From Thermomicrobiales bacterium (lineage in GTDB: Bacteria; Chloroflexota; Chloroflexia; Thermomicrobiales; UBA6265): a DNA stretch of 64,000 bases. Where the stretch lies: the NCBI GenBank assembly GCA_041390825.1, contig JAWKPF010000005.1, forward strand, positions 62,001 through 126,000. The letters are read 5' to 3'. The position numbers were made by a program, and so were the translations under genes. Of the stretch, positions 1 to 10,277 are shown piece after piece (within the stretch, counting starts at the first letter, position 1; each line of letters begins with the position of its first letter). A model generated the notes under the pieces. It saw nothing but the letters and a program-made list of their open reading frames with translations, searched no databases and had not been told where the DNA came from.

Positions 1-240
1 AGCCTCACGGAGCTGCCCTGACCGCGGTCGATGCGGGTGTCGGTCTTGACCGGCCAACCGGCAGCCACGGGGTGATCGCGCTGCCGACCGTTTTCTCGTT
101 GCCGGCAAGTTTGTTCGCGTCGATCCGCTCGACCTTCCGCACCGCCTGCTCGCCTCCGCTGCCAAAACCCATGCGCAAGCTCGAGCCATCGGGAAAGTCC
201 GGTCAACTCGGCGATCCAGGCACCCAAGTGTGTTCTTCAT
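1..240 (-). pseudogene. partial, frameshifted CDS of unknown function
   Basis: An ATG at 240-238 follows a GGTGAGGA ribosome site and overlaps the end of the upstream M50-like gene, so it looks like the next gene of the same transcript. The reading runs off the window edge and changes frame at least twice. Pieces such as AWIAELTGLSRWLELAHGF and ERIDANKLAGNEKTV can be read in different frames. I do not recognise the family. The frame breaks match the error-like pattern of the next 9.5 kb. Confidence 0.35.
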
Positions 241-243
241 TCC

Positions 244-800
244 TCACCAGCCGACCGCGATGAACGCCACTTGCACGATGACGATGATGGCGGTGAGCCA
301 GGAACGCCTGCCAGGGTACATCTGCGACCAGTCGCCGGAGATGTTCAACAGCAAGTCCATGGCCGGGTAGAAGACCAGCGCGTTGATACCGGAGATGAAG
401 ACGAACTGCAACAGCAGCTCGTTCCAGGGGCGCAACGGCGGCTTGAGGAAGACCACTGCCAACGCGATCACGATCAAGACCAGATTGACGAATGTTCCGG
501 CGAACGCGATCAGCGTCTGTTGCACATCCGAGAAACCGGTGGGGGCTTGTACGAGACATACCCGGAGAAGAAGTAGAAGCCGAAATCGAGTACCCGGCCG
601 CCCATTGCCCAAATGGCAGCGGCGTGGCCAAGCCGTGCAACGCGACGGAAACGGAAGCAAGATGAAGAATGCGGCCTTACATCGACCGGTCGTATGGTGT
701 GAAGTCGTTGTCGAAGATTGTTTCCCGGCGAGGATGAACTGAAAAAGAAAACGAACGCCGACAAAGCATGGAAGAGCGAAAGCAGCCCGAAACCGCCCAG
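244..800 (-). pseudogene. M50-like membrane metallopeptidase, frameshifted
   Basis: This is a hydrophobic protein resembling site-2-protease (M50) membrane peptidases. After a hydrophobic start, one frame gives SVSVALHG and the next gives LGHAAAIWAMGGRV. Joined, they would form the zinc motif HExxH as LHELGH followed by AAAIWAMGG, if one base is missing in the Glu codon near 622. The C-terminal half reads cleanly (FAGTFVNLVLIVIALAVV, then PAMDLLLNISGDW) with three membrane segments, ending at a TGA at 246-244. The N-terminal boundary is uncertain. The family call rests on motif and topology; the break inside the active site suggests a consensus error rather than an evolved loss. Confidence 0.45.
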
Positions 801-844
801 GGGCATCGAAGTCGAATTTCTTGCTTTTTTCCGAGGGCGCTCGA

Positions 845-2116
845 TGGGCGGCGTCAGGAACGCGCGCGAACCAGGCCCGCGCGTGTTCCGGGATCTGCAG
901 GCGCTGAGCCAGCCAGATTGCGCTGAGCGTGGTGATGATACCAACAGGATCGAGATGGATGTGTTGGTCGCGTTGGCAACCGCTCCGCCAGCAACGCGCC
1001 CAACGGCGCGACCCCGGTCGAGACGCGATGTAGACGCTCATCACTCGGCCGTGCAGCTCGTCCGGCGCGGTGAGATTGGACAACGGTATTGGCCATAGCC
1101 ATGGTGGACGCGAGCCCAACTACCGCGCTGATGACCATGGCGAGGATCAGCTGGGGCGCAATCCGGTCGCGGAGCCTGAGCAATCTCCTGGCGACCGAGC
1201 ACCAGCCCAGTGGCAAGCATGTGCTTCGATAACTTGCCCTTGCTGGAAGCAAGGGCGCCCACCAACGCTCCCACACCAAGCGACGACATGAGCAACCTGA
1301 AGCCACCCGGCCCAGTGTCGATCTCTTGCTCGGCGAGCAAGGGCATCCAGATGCTGAAATTGACTCGAAAACGCCGACCAATCCGGCAAAGACGACCAGG
1401 TAGCCACGACGGTGTGGCGGACGTAAGCCAGCCCATCGCGCAGTGACTCCAACGCTGCGCCTGCGCACTGCCTGAGCGACTGGCGAGACGTACCATCAGC
1501 AGGCTACCGATCAATCGCCAGGTAGCTGAGCGTCGATGAAGAAGCAGATGGCGACTCCGAACGCCCCAGGACGAGTCCGGCGAGCGCCGGTCCCACAACC
1601 GCCCCATGCTGAAAAGCGTGGAGTTGAGCGCGATGGCGTTCGGCAAAATCGGCCTTGTCGCCCACCATCCAGAAACGAACGCTTGCCGCGCCGGCATGTC
1701 GAACGAGTTGTTGATCCCCACGATGAGCGCCAGCAGAGAGACGGTACAAAGATCGATATGATCGCCCAGATCAGAATGGCAAGCGTCAGTGAGCAGAGCG
1801 CGGCGTAGATCGTGGACTGCGGACGACGAGTAGACCGCGCTTCGGGACCCGGTCGGCCAGCACCTGGGCGAACAGTCCGGAAGACCAGCGTCGGCGCGAA
1901 CTGGAGCACGTTGACCAGCGCAAGATCGATAGCGGAGGTGGAAGCCGAAAGCACCAGCCAGGACATTGCCAGGCTTTGCATCCAGGTTCCGGTGACGGAG
2001 ACCGCCTGGCCGAAGTAAAGGCGGTAGTTGCGATGCTTGGAGAGCGCTGAAGCCGTTCGGTAGCGTGAGGTTGGTGGCGAGAATCTGGCGACGCGGCTGT
2101 TGGGTTGCGGTCGCAT
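845..2116 (-). pseudogene. MFS_3-type (enterobactin-exporter-like) transporter, frameshifted
   Basis: Three frames read in succession spell a major facilitator permease of the MFS_3/EntS group. The N-terminus reads ALSKHRNYRLYFGQAVSVTG and MQSLAMSWLVLSAS. The middle reads LLALIVGINNSFDMPARQAF, a family hallmark, and GGFRLLMSSLGVGALVGAL. The C-terminal half contains PDELHGRVMSVYIA, the typical loop motif of these exporters. The expected length is about 400 residues with 12 membrane helices. At least three single-base frame changes break it. Such proteins usually export small molecules, but no substrate can be deduced. The end near 845 is approximate. Confidence 0.6.
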
Positions 2117-2245
2117 CGGCGCAGACCAATCATGGATAGATTCGGGAGAACCGCTACGGAGCGGTTCTCATTCTCTCATGGGTTGTGTCGGAGGCTCGAT
2201 TCGATATGCCGAAGCATAGCGTGCATCGGAAAGCGATCTGAGCGG

Positions 2246-4272
2246 TTATCGAGAGGCGCTCGAGATGGTCAACTCAGGCGTCGACCCCGTCCTCGACTGG
2301 CAGCACGTGCGCAAAGCCGAGATCGAGGCTGGCCAGAGATCGTCATCGATCTGGATGGCGCTGCTGGAGACGGGTAATCGACCGCTGTTGCAGCAAGGCA
2401 GCCAGGAGCGGCCGAGGGTTCTGTCGAGGTGCTGGCAGAAACGCGTGGTGAGTTCGACACATAGTCCACGAAGGAGTTGGCCGGAGACTGGACGGAAAAC
2501 GTCGCTGCCCGATCCCAGCGGCCAGTCGGATCCGGGAATTCGGACGATTGCGGGACTCCGGGATCGAATGGTTGCGAGCTGAGCAGGGCTTGCAGATCGC
2601 GATTGCGGGCGATGGTCCCCCAGGTGGCGCTCGGCAAGCGTGGGGTCGCTGGCAACCAGACTGCCCACAGGACGACGACAACGCCGCCGCGATGACCGCC
2701 TGCGCTGCGCATTTTTCCGAGGATTTCCAGCACAGTCCTTCGGCGATGCGGCCGTTGCCAACAGCTCGGGCCGTCACCATCGAGCATCGAGTTGATCCAC
2801 ACGACCGGCGATTTGCCCAGCCGGCGCTTCCCAAACCGCCGGTACCCGCGCAGGAAGCGCGCGGTAGGCGATGCGTACTGGCGCGCCGCCACCGTTCGCA
2901 CCGACCAACGCAGAATCGAGCAGCGACGCCATCCCGGTGAGCGAGCTGAGCATCAGCAGGCCCGGCGCGCAGGACAGATCTGGCACCAGCTGTTTTCCGC
3001 ACCGCCGTCGAACAGCGCGACCGCTTCGCTGATCGTTTCGGAATCGACGCCAGCGCCGAGTAGCGACTCTCGGAGCGCGCCCGTCCTCGATATCGAGCGG
3101 ATCGCGTCGGATGCACTTCGAGCGAAGATCGAACAGCGCGGGATCAGAGGGCGCAAGAACGCCTGTCCGCGATCAGGTCGGCCGATGGAGCCGTCACCCA
3201 CGCCGATGCCGGCTGGCGTGGTGGGCGCCAACGAAAGTCCCAGGTCGACCGCGATCGCGCCGCACTTTGCGCGGCGTCAGCACGACCACCCTCGTCGATC
3301 GTTGCAATGACCTCTGAAAGCGCTGGTAGACGCCAGTGCCGCGCTCTCGGGAAAGCGTCCCAGAAGCGCTTCCAGCACCGCGCCGCCGCTGCTTCCACCG
3401 GTGGGAAGTTGCGCATACCAGGAGTCGCTTGCGATGCCGGCGCGCACGCTATCCGCGTCGAACGCTTCCAGTCCGGGCCCAACATAGCGTCGCCGTCGAC
3501 GTCACCATCGCCGACATAGCCGGCGCCGCGGCGTCCGACCGAGTTCATCAACGCGAAGAGCTGGACATTGTTGTAGGCCGCCAGCTGCCGGTGTTCGCGG
3601 CCGGCGGGTCGACAATGAGCACTTCCGTACGTGAGGCTGTCCAGCAGGCCAGCGATGATCTTCTTCGAAGGAGTTCTCGACACCGTCGTGCATCGATCCA
3701 TGCACCAGCACTGGAATGAGCTGCTGGGGCGTTTCACCCGGTATCGGTCGCTGAGCAGCAGCGCGCGCCAGTGGAACAGGCAACCTGAGCGTGGCAATGG
3801 CCGCACCGAATTCGAGCGGGCGGAAATCGACCGTCTCGAACGCCAGACCTGATTCGCTTCCCCGAGGATCGCATCGATGGTCGCTCGATATGGATCCCAA
3901 TCGGTCAGCACGGTAGCAGCGCCGCCCGCAGATTCTGAGCGGAATGACAGCTACGATGGCCGACCGTCGAATTGCGCAAGCGCAGCAGAGATTCGCGGCG
4001 CGGGCTGTTTCGCAGCTGGAGAAAGTGCCCAATGCCGCGCGCCCAGCGTCCTCGGTAAAGGGCGTTTCGGCCATATGGTTTGAACTCGAACGCCGGGCTG
4101 AGATGATCGGGCAGCACGACTATTGCGAGCGCATCATTTCGGCGGCCGACATATCCATCGTGACCGGCTCGAGCATGCGGCCAGCGGTCTCGGAATCGGA
4201 TTGCGCGGTTGCCTGGAGATGCGGGATGGCTACCAGCGCCAGAACCAGCAGCAGGCGGATGAGCCGATTCAT
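2246..4272 (-). pseudogene. secreted protein region of unknown function, heavily frameshifted
   Basis: The start is clear: an ATG at 4272 overlaps the stop of the rhodanese gene (ATGA) and opens a good signal peptide, MNRLIRLLLVLALVAIPHLQ, followed by ATAQ. After about 50 residues the frame is lost and changes roughly every 100-200 bases. Readable pieces include IPVLVHGSMHDGVENSFEE, VLIVDPPAANTG, AYNNVQLFALMNSVG, GAGYVGDGDVDGDAMLGPDW, LLMLSSLTGMASLLDSALVG and SPVVWINSMLDGDG. I do not recognise the family. It may be one exported protein of about 670 residues or two adjacent genes. The signal peptide and the operon link to an exported rhodanese point to a periplasmic or extracellular role. Confidence 0.4.
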
Positions 4273-5163
4273 GTGAGCGACTCGTGGAAGATCGGGGGTT
4301 CGACCATTCTGCCCAGCCCCGGTCGTAGGTGAGACAGAAACCGGTATTGCGGAGCGCCAGCCAGGAAAGCGCGGTGTCGGATCCGGAATCCATAGACGAC
4401 GGTCTCTTGCGTGGGATCGAGGCCGAGGTCGTTCGTGTGCTCGAAAAGCAGCTCAGGGGCCTTCAACCGGTTGTTGTCGTCGAGCACGTTGTCCCAGGGA
4501 AACCTGATCGAATCGGGATTGCCCCGGCGGCATCTGGCCGTCGAGGTCATCAACCCGCTCGGCGTCGGTTCGAATGTCGATCAGTTGCAGCGTTCGATTG
4601 TTCAGCCGGTTCAGTTGCTCCGTCACCAGGTAGAAGCCGGTTTGCGGATCGACTCGGCGACGTAGAGGTCGATGCCGCGACGATGAACCGACTTTCCGCA
4701 TCCCAATCGGCAAACGCGGCATTCAGCAGCGCAGCGCGAGCGAATCCCAGGAAGCGAGGAACCAAACCATTCTCGCCGCGTGGAATCCGTCTGCGTCGTC
4801 GTATACGACAACATCATCGCCAGTGAAGAGGCCGGAGCGAATCGCGCACGCGCTGGCGATGCGCCTCTTCTTGTCGCTCTGGGTCAAGACCGCGCTAAAG
4901 ACGGTAGTTGGGATCGACGGTATTCGCCACCAGGCATGAGTGGCTGACGCGATATGCCGGTCGCGGTAGACGTGAAGCTGGAGACATCGAGCAGCCTCAG
5001 GTCAGCCCGCATGCGCGCTCGCGCACCCAATCGAGATCGACGACGAACGGCATCGCCTTCCGAGCCTGATGCGGTTGCCAGCCGCGAGGAAGAGACCGGT
5101 TCCTGCGATGGTGGCCAGAAGGTTGCGGCGAGAGATGGGTTCGAGGTTCATACTGCGCGTCAT
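4269..5163 (-). pseudogene. Tat-exported rhodanese-type sulfurtransferase, frameshifted
   Basis: The start ATG at 5163 gives MTRSMNLEPISRRNLLATIA, a twin-arginine signal (SRRNLL) followed by a hydrophobic stretch. Two rhodanese domains can be pieced together from several frames. The first contains FVVDLDWVRER and DDVVVYDDADGFHAARMVW. The second contains RTLQLIDIRTDAERV, PWDNVLDDNNRLKAPE and GLDPTQETVVY. The active-site cysteine region after ETVVY falls on a frame break, so the nucleophile cannot be confirmed. Rhodaneses transfer sulfane sulfur, typically from thiosulfate or 3-mercaptopyruvate. The gene overlaps the next one by ATGA, so the two are probably co-transcribed. An NHL-repeat gene diverges upstream. 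Confidence 0.6.
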
Positions 5164-5282
5164 GATCACAGACGAAGTGTAGTCTGGTGTCGAATGCGGA
5201 CGCGCAGGCTCCGTGATCTTCGGCTCCCCGTCCGATTGTCCGCAAGGATGCGTTCGACTCGTGAAGGTGGCAAGATGGGCTT

Positions 5283-6156
5283 GTGGTCGATCCGGAGGCA
5301 GTAGTTCCGGGTTGGGGATTTGAACGGGCGTCGATGACTTCTTTGGCTGATTCGGCGGTCGCGACAGATTCGGATGGCGGCGTCTACATACTCAGCCGGG
5401 TGCCCATGTGGCGCACCGATTCGACGCGGATGGAACCTGGCTGGAGACTGGAAGCCGATTTCTGCCCGCACGGGCTCTGGATTGGTCCGGACGATCGGGT
5501 CTTTGTCACCACGGGCGAGCATGTCGTGCGCATCTTCGACCGGCATGGCAACCTGATGCAGGCCATTGCCTCGCCTGGAGTGATTGGCGCGCCCGGCACG
5601 CCATTCAACAGGCCAACCCGGGCGGTGCAGGGTCCATCGGGCGACATCTATACTCTGATGGATATGGACAGAACTGGGTGCATCGTTTCAAATCCCGAGG
5701 CGAGTTACGCGCTTCCTGGGGTGGTGACGGGTCGGAGCCCGGCCGGTTTCCAGACGCCGTGCATAGCATCTGGGTGGATGCGGACGAGCGCGTCTACGCG
5801 GCGAATGGCCGTGTACAGGTTTTCGACGACCAGGGCGCCGTGCTCGCGATCTGGGACGGATTCAGCTTTCCGCATGACATCTTCCAGACAAGGAGCGAAA
5901 GCATCGTCACCGATTGCACGACCCGCGACGACGATCCGCGCCCTATCACGAGCAACTTTCCAGCGCATCCGCTGGTCGAGCTGGAACGCTGGTGGCGAGC
6001 GGATCGGTACCGCCAGTGGGATCGGTCCAGGAGAATTTCCTGATTGCCCCCATTCGCTCTGGACTTCCGCCATCGGGCGACGTCTATGTCACCGAGGTCG
6101 TCAGCCACAATCGATTGCAGACGTTTCGGGCCAGCGAGGCTGAACGCGAAGAATGA
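5283..6156 (+). pseudogene. NHL-repeat beta-propeller (amidating-lyase-like) protein, frameshifted
   Basis: A GTG at 5283 opens VDPEAVVPGWGFE. Successive frames then show NHL/six-bladed propeller repeats: SAVATDSDGGVYILSR, HGLWIGPDDRVFVTT, EHVVRIFDRHGNLMQAI, WVHRFKSRGELRASWGG, HSIWVDADERVYAANGRVQV and SGDVYVTEVVSHNRLQTF, ending at TGA 6156. This pattern matches peptidyl-alpha-hydroxyglycine alpha-amidating-lyase-like proteins annotated in many bacteria; their real function is usually untested. At least four frame changes break the gene. It diverges from the rhodanese gene, with about 120 bases of shared upstream sequence. Confidence 0.55.
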
Positions 6157-6230
6157 TGAAGCGGTTCGCCCCGCTCCGCCGTTCCGTTTTCGACAGCGAT
6201 GAATTCCCCGTCACCGCTGTTCCCAGGTGA

Positions 6231-6963
6231 TTACGATTCGATGAGCTGGTAAACGACGGTGACGTCCACTGATGGTGGGTCGTTCACCCGAATGGGAGCG
6301 GGCGCAACAGATTCTGCTGCCATGCCGCCGCTCCTTGCCATAGATCGGACTCCAGCCAGTTCGGTGATCGAACCACGGGACCGAGCGTCATGCCAGCGGC
6401 GGCGGCGAGCCCTGGGCGCTTATTGGCGCTACCCGACCGCGAGCGCACGGGCATCGCTGGTTGCCTGGGACGAATCCTCGAGATAGAAGCCCGTGACCGT
6501 GTTTGCGCCAGCGGCGAACGCGCCATCGAGCACGGGGCCGACATTGTCGATATCCCGCACGACCACATTGACCATGTTCTGCACCTGGAAGTTGGAGACT
6601 TCCGAGGGATTGCCGTTGCTGTCGTAGGTCGCACGACTGACACGTAGTAGCTCGAGGTTTGAATGTCCTCTTCCACGCCGGCAGCGGTGAGCGCGGCAAT
6701 GACCGCCTGCATCTGGGTCGACGTCTGGTTCTGCGCGTCGGCAAGGGTCGGTTGGGTCACGGTGACGCCAAGCTGACCGACAGTGTCAGGCGTGGCTGGT
6801 TACGATCCCAATGCCACTGACGGAGACCGTGGCCTGAGTCGATGCCGTAGCCGGAGTGGCGTCCTGCGCGGATACCGCGCGATGCGGCGAACAGGGTGGT
6901 GGCCATCAGGGCAACCGCCCTGACCGAGGTGAGTTTGCGCAACGAAAGTCCCTGAGCGTTCAA
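6231..6963 (-). pseudogene. SIMPL-domain (DUF541, YggE-like) exported protein, frameshifted
   Basis: The start is a TTG at 6963 placed 7 bases after GTAGGAG. It opens a signal peptide (LRKLTSVRAVALMATTLFAA). Pieces then fit the SIMPL/DUF541 family: ATVSVSGIGIVTS, VTQPTLADAQNQTS, TQMQAVIAALTAAGVEEDIQ, a TSSYYVSV strand and the C-terminal PSVDVTVVYQLIES ending at TAA 6233-6231. The full length of about 240 residues equals the family norm, so nothing large is missing; only single-base frame changes break it. These proteins are periplasmic or surface-located and their role is poorly known. Confidence 0.6.
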
Positions 6964-7240
6964 GCAGTTTCTCCTACTTACCAATCCGGCCTCTCACTAT
7001 TGGGCATTCCGTCCGGGCGATTCCGGACTGGGGTTCCGCCTGTTGAGAGAACGTATGAATGGTGAAAAAGGTTCCGCGTCCGCTTGCAGCGACTGGGCTA
7101 CTAGAGCGGTTCTTCAAAGTAGGACTGCCATCGCCAAGAAGCGTGACCTTGCTGTTCCCCGCCGCGGCGAGGAGATCTGTCCACTCCGCCTCAGTCGGGA
7201 TGACGGCATCTTCGCACGCAGGCACGTGTTTCGGCAACCG
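6964..7240. other. intergenic region between SIMPL and anti-sigma genes
   Basis: No gene with family support is visible here. The sequence holds the GTAGGAG ribosome site of the SIMPL gene at its left end. The anti-sigma stop codon lies at its right edge. Short open frames in this stretch have no start signal or recognisable motif. Confidence 0.5.
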
Positions 7241-8139
7241 CTAGTCCAGCGAGTCCACGCCGCGCCGCCCGAACCAGGTGACGATGAGCCAGATGAGGAT
7301 CATCAGGAGGGCGAGCTCGGCGATCCGCCACCAGGAGAGCGTGAACTCGCTGCTCCATCCGTCGGAAGCGGGCGCAGGGGTTGCGGTGGGGGTGGCGGTA
7401 GCGGTCGCTTCCGGGGTCGGAGTAGGGGTTGCGGTTGGTTCGGCTGTGGGCGATGCAAGACCCGGTTCCATCGCAGCTGCTGGGGCGGCCGGCGCCTCTT
7501 GCATAGCGGAACTTGTGAACCCGTCTTCGACCGGTGCTGAATCGGCAGCGGATTCGCTCATCGACTCGCCATCCGGTTCATCGGCTCGTTTCGCAGTTTG
7601 CGCGCCACCACCCGTGGCACTCTCCTGGAGCGCTGTCTGGCTCTGGCGCGGCGTTGCCGAAGCCGTTTCCACACGGCCCGAAGGCTCGGTTGCGGTAGCG
7701 GTTTGGGGAGCCTCGAACGTGAGCAGGCACATCGGCTTCCTGCTTCACCGTGGTGGGTCCCATGCTCTCCTGCGCGCTCTGGTTGGTCAGCACGTCGAAT
7801 GCCGTTACGGAAATGAACAACAACGCTACGGCGATCGTTGCAGCCTTGATTGCTGGCACGCCGGGAAGCAGGCGTTCGGCAAACCGGTCGAGCCACCTGT
7901 TTCGGTTCGGCAGCTTGCTTGCGCTGGTGTGAGCTGGAACGACCTGCGCGGCATGACACTGGGCTTGCCGGGAGGTGCGGCGCGCTGCGGCAGCTGAGGC
8001 TTCCGCGAGCATGCATCCGGCGAGGCGGGCCTGGGCCTTGTCAGCGTCGCGTCCGGCCAACGTTCCATCCACCAGCCTGTTGAGCTCGGCATCGGTCAGG
8101 TGGTCTTGTGTGGTCTGCTTGGCGTTCGTTGGTCGGCAT
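7241..8139 (-). pseudogene. anti-sigma factor-like membrane protein, frameshifted
   Basis: This gene lies directly downstream of an ECF sigma-factor gene, the usual place for its anti-sigma partner. The N-terminal frame reads DHLTDAELNRLVDGTLAGRD, like the cytoplasmic end of anti-sigma proteins. Then come a juxtamembrane RWLDRFAERLLPG, a membrane helix (AATIAVALLFISVTAFDVL), a long Ala/Thr/Pro-rich linker with TPTPTPEATATATPT, and a second membrane helix near the C-terminus (IAELALLMILIWLIVTWFG). No clear HxxxCxxC zinc motif is seen. The second helix is unusual: most family members have one. One or two frame changes break the gene around 7700 and near the start codon. Confidence 0.5.
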
Positions 8140-8176
8140 CGTCAGTCGCTTTCTCTGGTAGAAGAACGACCCGCCG

Positions 8177-8731
8177 TCAGAGAAGTTCCGCCCAGCGGGC
8201 GATGCAATGAGATCGCGTAGCTTCGGGCCTTACCGCGAAACAAGCGCGATTTCACGGTGCCGATGGAGATGGCCATGATCTCATTGCTTCGGCCAGCGGT
8301 AACCCCTGAATGTCGCACAACGTCACTGCCAACCGCTGCTCATCCGGGATCTGGCGAGCGCGGCTTCGAGCATGCGGCCCAGGTCTCCGGTTTCGGCGAA
8401 CCGCACCGATCGACCGGATCGTTTGGGTGCTCCAGTCTGGCTCGGTTTCGAACTCGGCGGCGTCGAGTGAGCCGGTCGGTTTGCGCCCTTTCGAACGCAA
8501 GACGTCGTAGCAGGTACAGGCAATGCGCAGCAGCCAGGGCCGAACTGCGCCGCCCTTGAACGACTTGGCGTTGGTCCACGCTTTGATGAACGCGTCCTGG
8601 CCTCGCGTCTTCGGCTTCCGGCAGGGTGCCGAGCATGCGCCAGCAGAGGTTCAGATCGAGCGCTCGTGCCGGGTCACGAGCTGATTGAAGGCGTCCAGGT
8701 CTCCCTGGCAGCCGCAAAATGAGCCGCTCAT
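8177..8731 (-). pseudogene. ECF-type RNA polymerase sigma factor, frameshifted
   Basis: Successive frames spell a sigma-70 family ECF factor of about 185 codons. Region 2 is visible as GDLDAFNQLVTRHERSI, LCWRMLGTLPEAEDA and the region around a WTNAKSFKGGAVRPWLLRI-like stretch. The linker reads DVLRSKGRKPTGSLDA. Region 4 reads IPDEQRLAVTLCDIQGLPLAEA followed by AISIGTVKSRLFRGKAR, the DNA-binding helix-turn-helix. It ends with ARWAELL before TGA 8179-8177, just upstream of the anti-sigma gene. It would direct a stress or envelope regulon. At least three single-base frame changes break it. The start ATG at 8731 is the likeliest but is not fixed by a strong ribosome site. Confidence 0.6.
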
Positions 8732-8802
8732 CCTGATCCCGTTCGGGATCGCGGCGTGGTCGGCCTCGCTCTGGCGCTGGCAGCAGAGTTCAGTGTGCGT
8801 GA

Positions 8803-9836
8803 CTAGCTCGCGCCCAGGGACGCAGATCGAGTTTTCGAGCACGGCGGATTGGCCACGCAGGCGTGGAGCATGCCGCGCAACGCGCAAAGCGCGGCATTGA
8901 GCGTATCGATGCGCACCTGCACTTTGGACCGCTCGGAGTAGTAGGCGTCGTGCGGGTCAGAATCATATCTGGCAGCGGCGCGAAGAGCGGAGAATCGGCT
9001 GGCAAAGGCTCGGGTACGACGACATCGAGTCCTGCAGCGAAGAGGCGACTCCTCGCTGAGCGCCGCGATGATGGCCTCCATATCCACGATGGCGCCCCGG
9101 GCGGTGTTGACCAGCACAGCAGTTGGTTTGACCCGGCGCGAAGAACGCCGCGCCGATCATTCCGCGGGTCTCATCGGTGAGCGGGCAATGCAACGATGAT
9201 GTCCGACCTTGCTGCCAGCTCGTCCAGTGATACGAGCGCCCGACCCTTACCAGGCCACCGCCGGGTCGAGATAGGGATCGTCGACGACGATGCGGGAGCC
9301 GAACGGCTTCACTCGGCTCGCCCACCGCTTGCCTGATCTGCCCGAAGCCGACGATGCCAACGGTCAACTTGCGCAGCGGCGGCATGGGGCCCTCGCAGGA
9401 TTTCGCGGGGGTGTGATAGGAGCCGATCGACCCAGGCGCCTTGTGCAAGCCTGGTGAAGACGATCTGCCGGTTGAGTGCAAGGATGAGCGCCATTGCATG
9501 ATCGGCCACCTCATCGGTGCAGTAGTCGGGGCAGTGGCTCACCACGATGCCATGGTCGGTGGCGGCATCGAGGTCGACGTGGTCGATTCCGACCGACATG
9601 CGCGTGATGGCGCGGCAGCGGTCGAGGTTCTCGATGACGATGCGTGGCACGGCTTCGCGTGAGGAGACAACGAGCGAGTCGGCGTCCTTCGCCAGGGCAA
9701 TGAGCTCATCTGGCGAGTTCACGACGCCGCTGACCAGCTCGACATCGATGTCGGTTAGCTTCGAGAGCGCCTCCACCTCATAGCCAAGATCGTATCGATC
9801 TGAGGTGTACACCAGACGAAACGAAGAGTCCGACAT
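8803..9836 (-). pseudogene. D-2-hydroxyacid dehydrogenase (SerA/CtBP-like), frameshifted
   Basis: The first 150 residues from ATG 9836 are clean: MSDSSFRLVYTSDRYDLGYE, ITRMSVGIDHVDLDAATDHG and VSHCPDYCTDEVADHAMALI. These match the catalytic and hinge parts of NAD-dependent D-2-hydroxyacid dehydrogenases. The nucleotide-binding part is seen in another frame (KLTVGIVGFGQI, the GxGxxG region). The C-terminus is seen in a third: VLVNTARGAIVDMEAIIAAL, then LPDMILT and HDAYYSERSKVQVR. Substrate class cannot be told; phosphoglycerate, glyoxylate and other 2-oxoacids are possible. The breaks lie between about 8950 and 9350. Confidence 0.65.
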
Positions 9837-9946
9837 TCCCGCGCGCATCCTTTCCAGTGGCACCGTCGCAATTCGACAGCGCGACTATCGCATAGAAGTG
9901 GGTTGGGAGTCTTGGGTGAGGAGTGCGTTGGGGGCTGGAGGCCGAA

Positions 9947-9974
9947 GTCTTGGGTCCAGGGTCCAGGGTCCAGA
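9947..9974 (+). repeat. 7-bp tandem repeat, GTCCAGG/GTCCAGA type
   Basis: Four heptads run in tandem: GTCTTGG, GTCCAGG, GTCCAGG, GTCCAGA. The G-rich sequence upstream (9901-9946) keeps a loose 7-base rhythm. The same heptad is found behind genes at 39568-39595 and 61910-61993. Confidence 0.6.
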
Positions 9975-10043
9975 GGGACGGGGCGGGGGCAAGTGATGTG
10001 GAGTGAGCGGCGCGACGGCAGAAGATTGCGATGCTGTCGGAGG

Positions 10044-10243
10044 AGAGAAAAAGAGAAGTCCCGACAAGCCTTGCACTGAGACTCCCCTGACCGGTTCGTT
10101 TCCCACAACACGCCCCGCAACGGTTGTGGTTCCCTTGCCGGTCCCGTTTCAGACTGGTTTCGAAGGACTACCCCGCATTGGTCCTTCGCCCGTTGACTGA
10201 TCCGGTGGGAAGCCGTGAACGCACTCGGCTCCTCGGGACTGCA
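10044..10243 (-). ncRNA. candidate structured non-coding RNA (unidentified)
   Basis: This gene-free interval would yield a transcript of about 200 nt starting near 10242, just downstream of a near-consensus promoter. Four helices can be drawn by eye. P1 pairs AGTCCCGA at the 5' end (10240-10233) with TCGGGACT at the 3' end (10064-10057). P2 is 10230-10226 with 10215-10211. P3 is CGAAGGAC/GTCCTTCG (10188-10181 with 10168-10161). P4 is a two-part helix (10142-10138 with 10094-10090, and 10129-10123 with 10109-10103). The loops of P3 and P4 both carry TGCGGGG. A U-rich run follows P1 (10056-10044), as in an intrinsic terminator. I see no SRP, tmRNA, RNase P or 6S signature. Structure and transcription are predictions. 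Confidence 0.5.
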
Positions 10244-10248
10244 CGGAC

Positions 10249-10277
10249 ACTATATCCGTACGTTCGGGGCGTGTCAA
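10249..10277 (-). promoter_or_regulatory. near-consensus sigma-70 promoter
   Basis: On the minus strand a perfect TTGACA (10277-10272) is separated by exactly 17 bases from TATAGT (10254-10249). Initiation is expected near 10242. No gene starts within 400 bases downstream, so the likely product is the structured RNA. A perfect palindrome abuts the -35 box. Confidence 0.75.
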
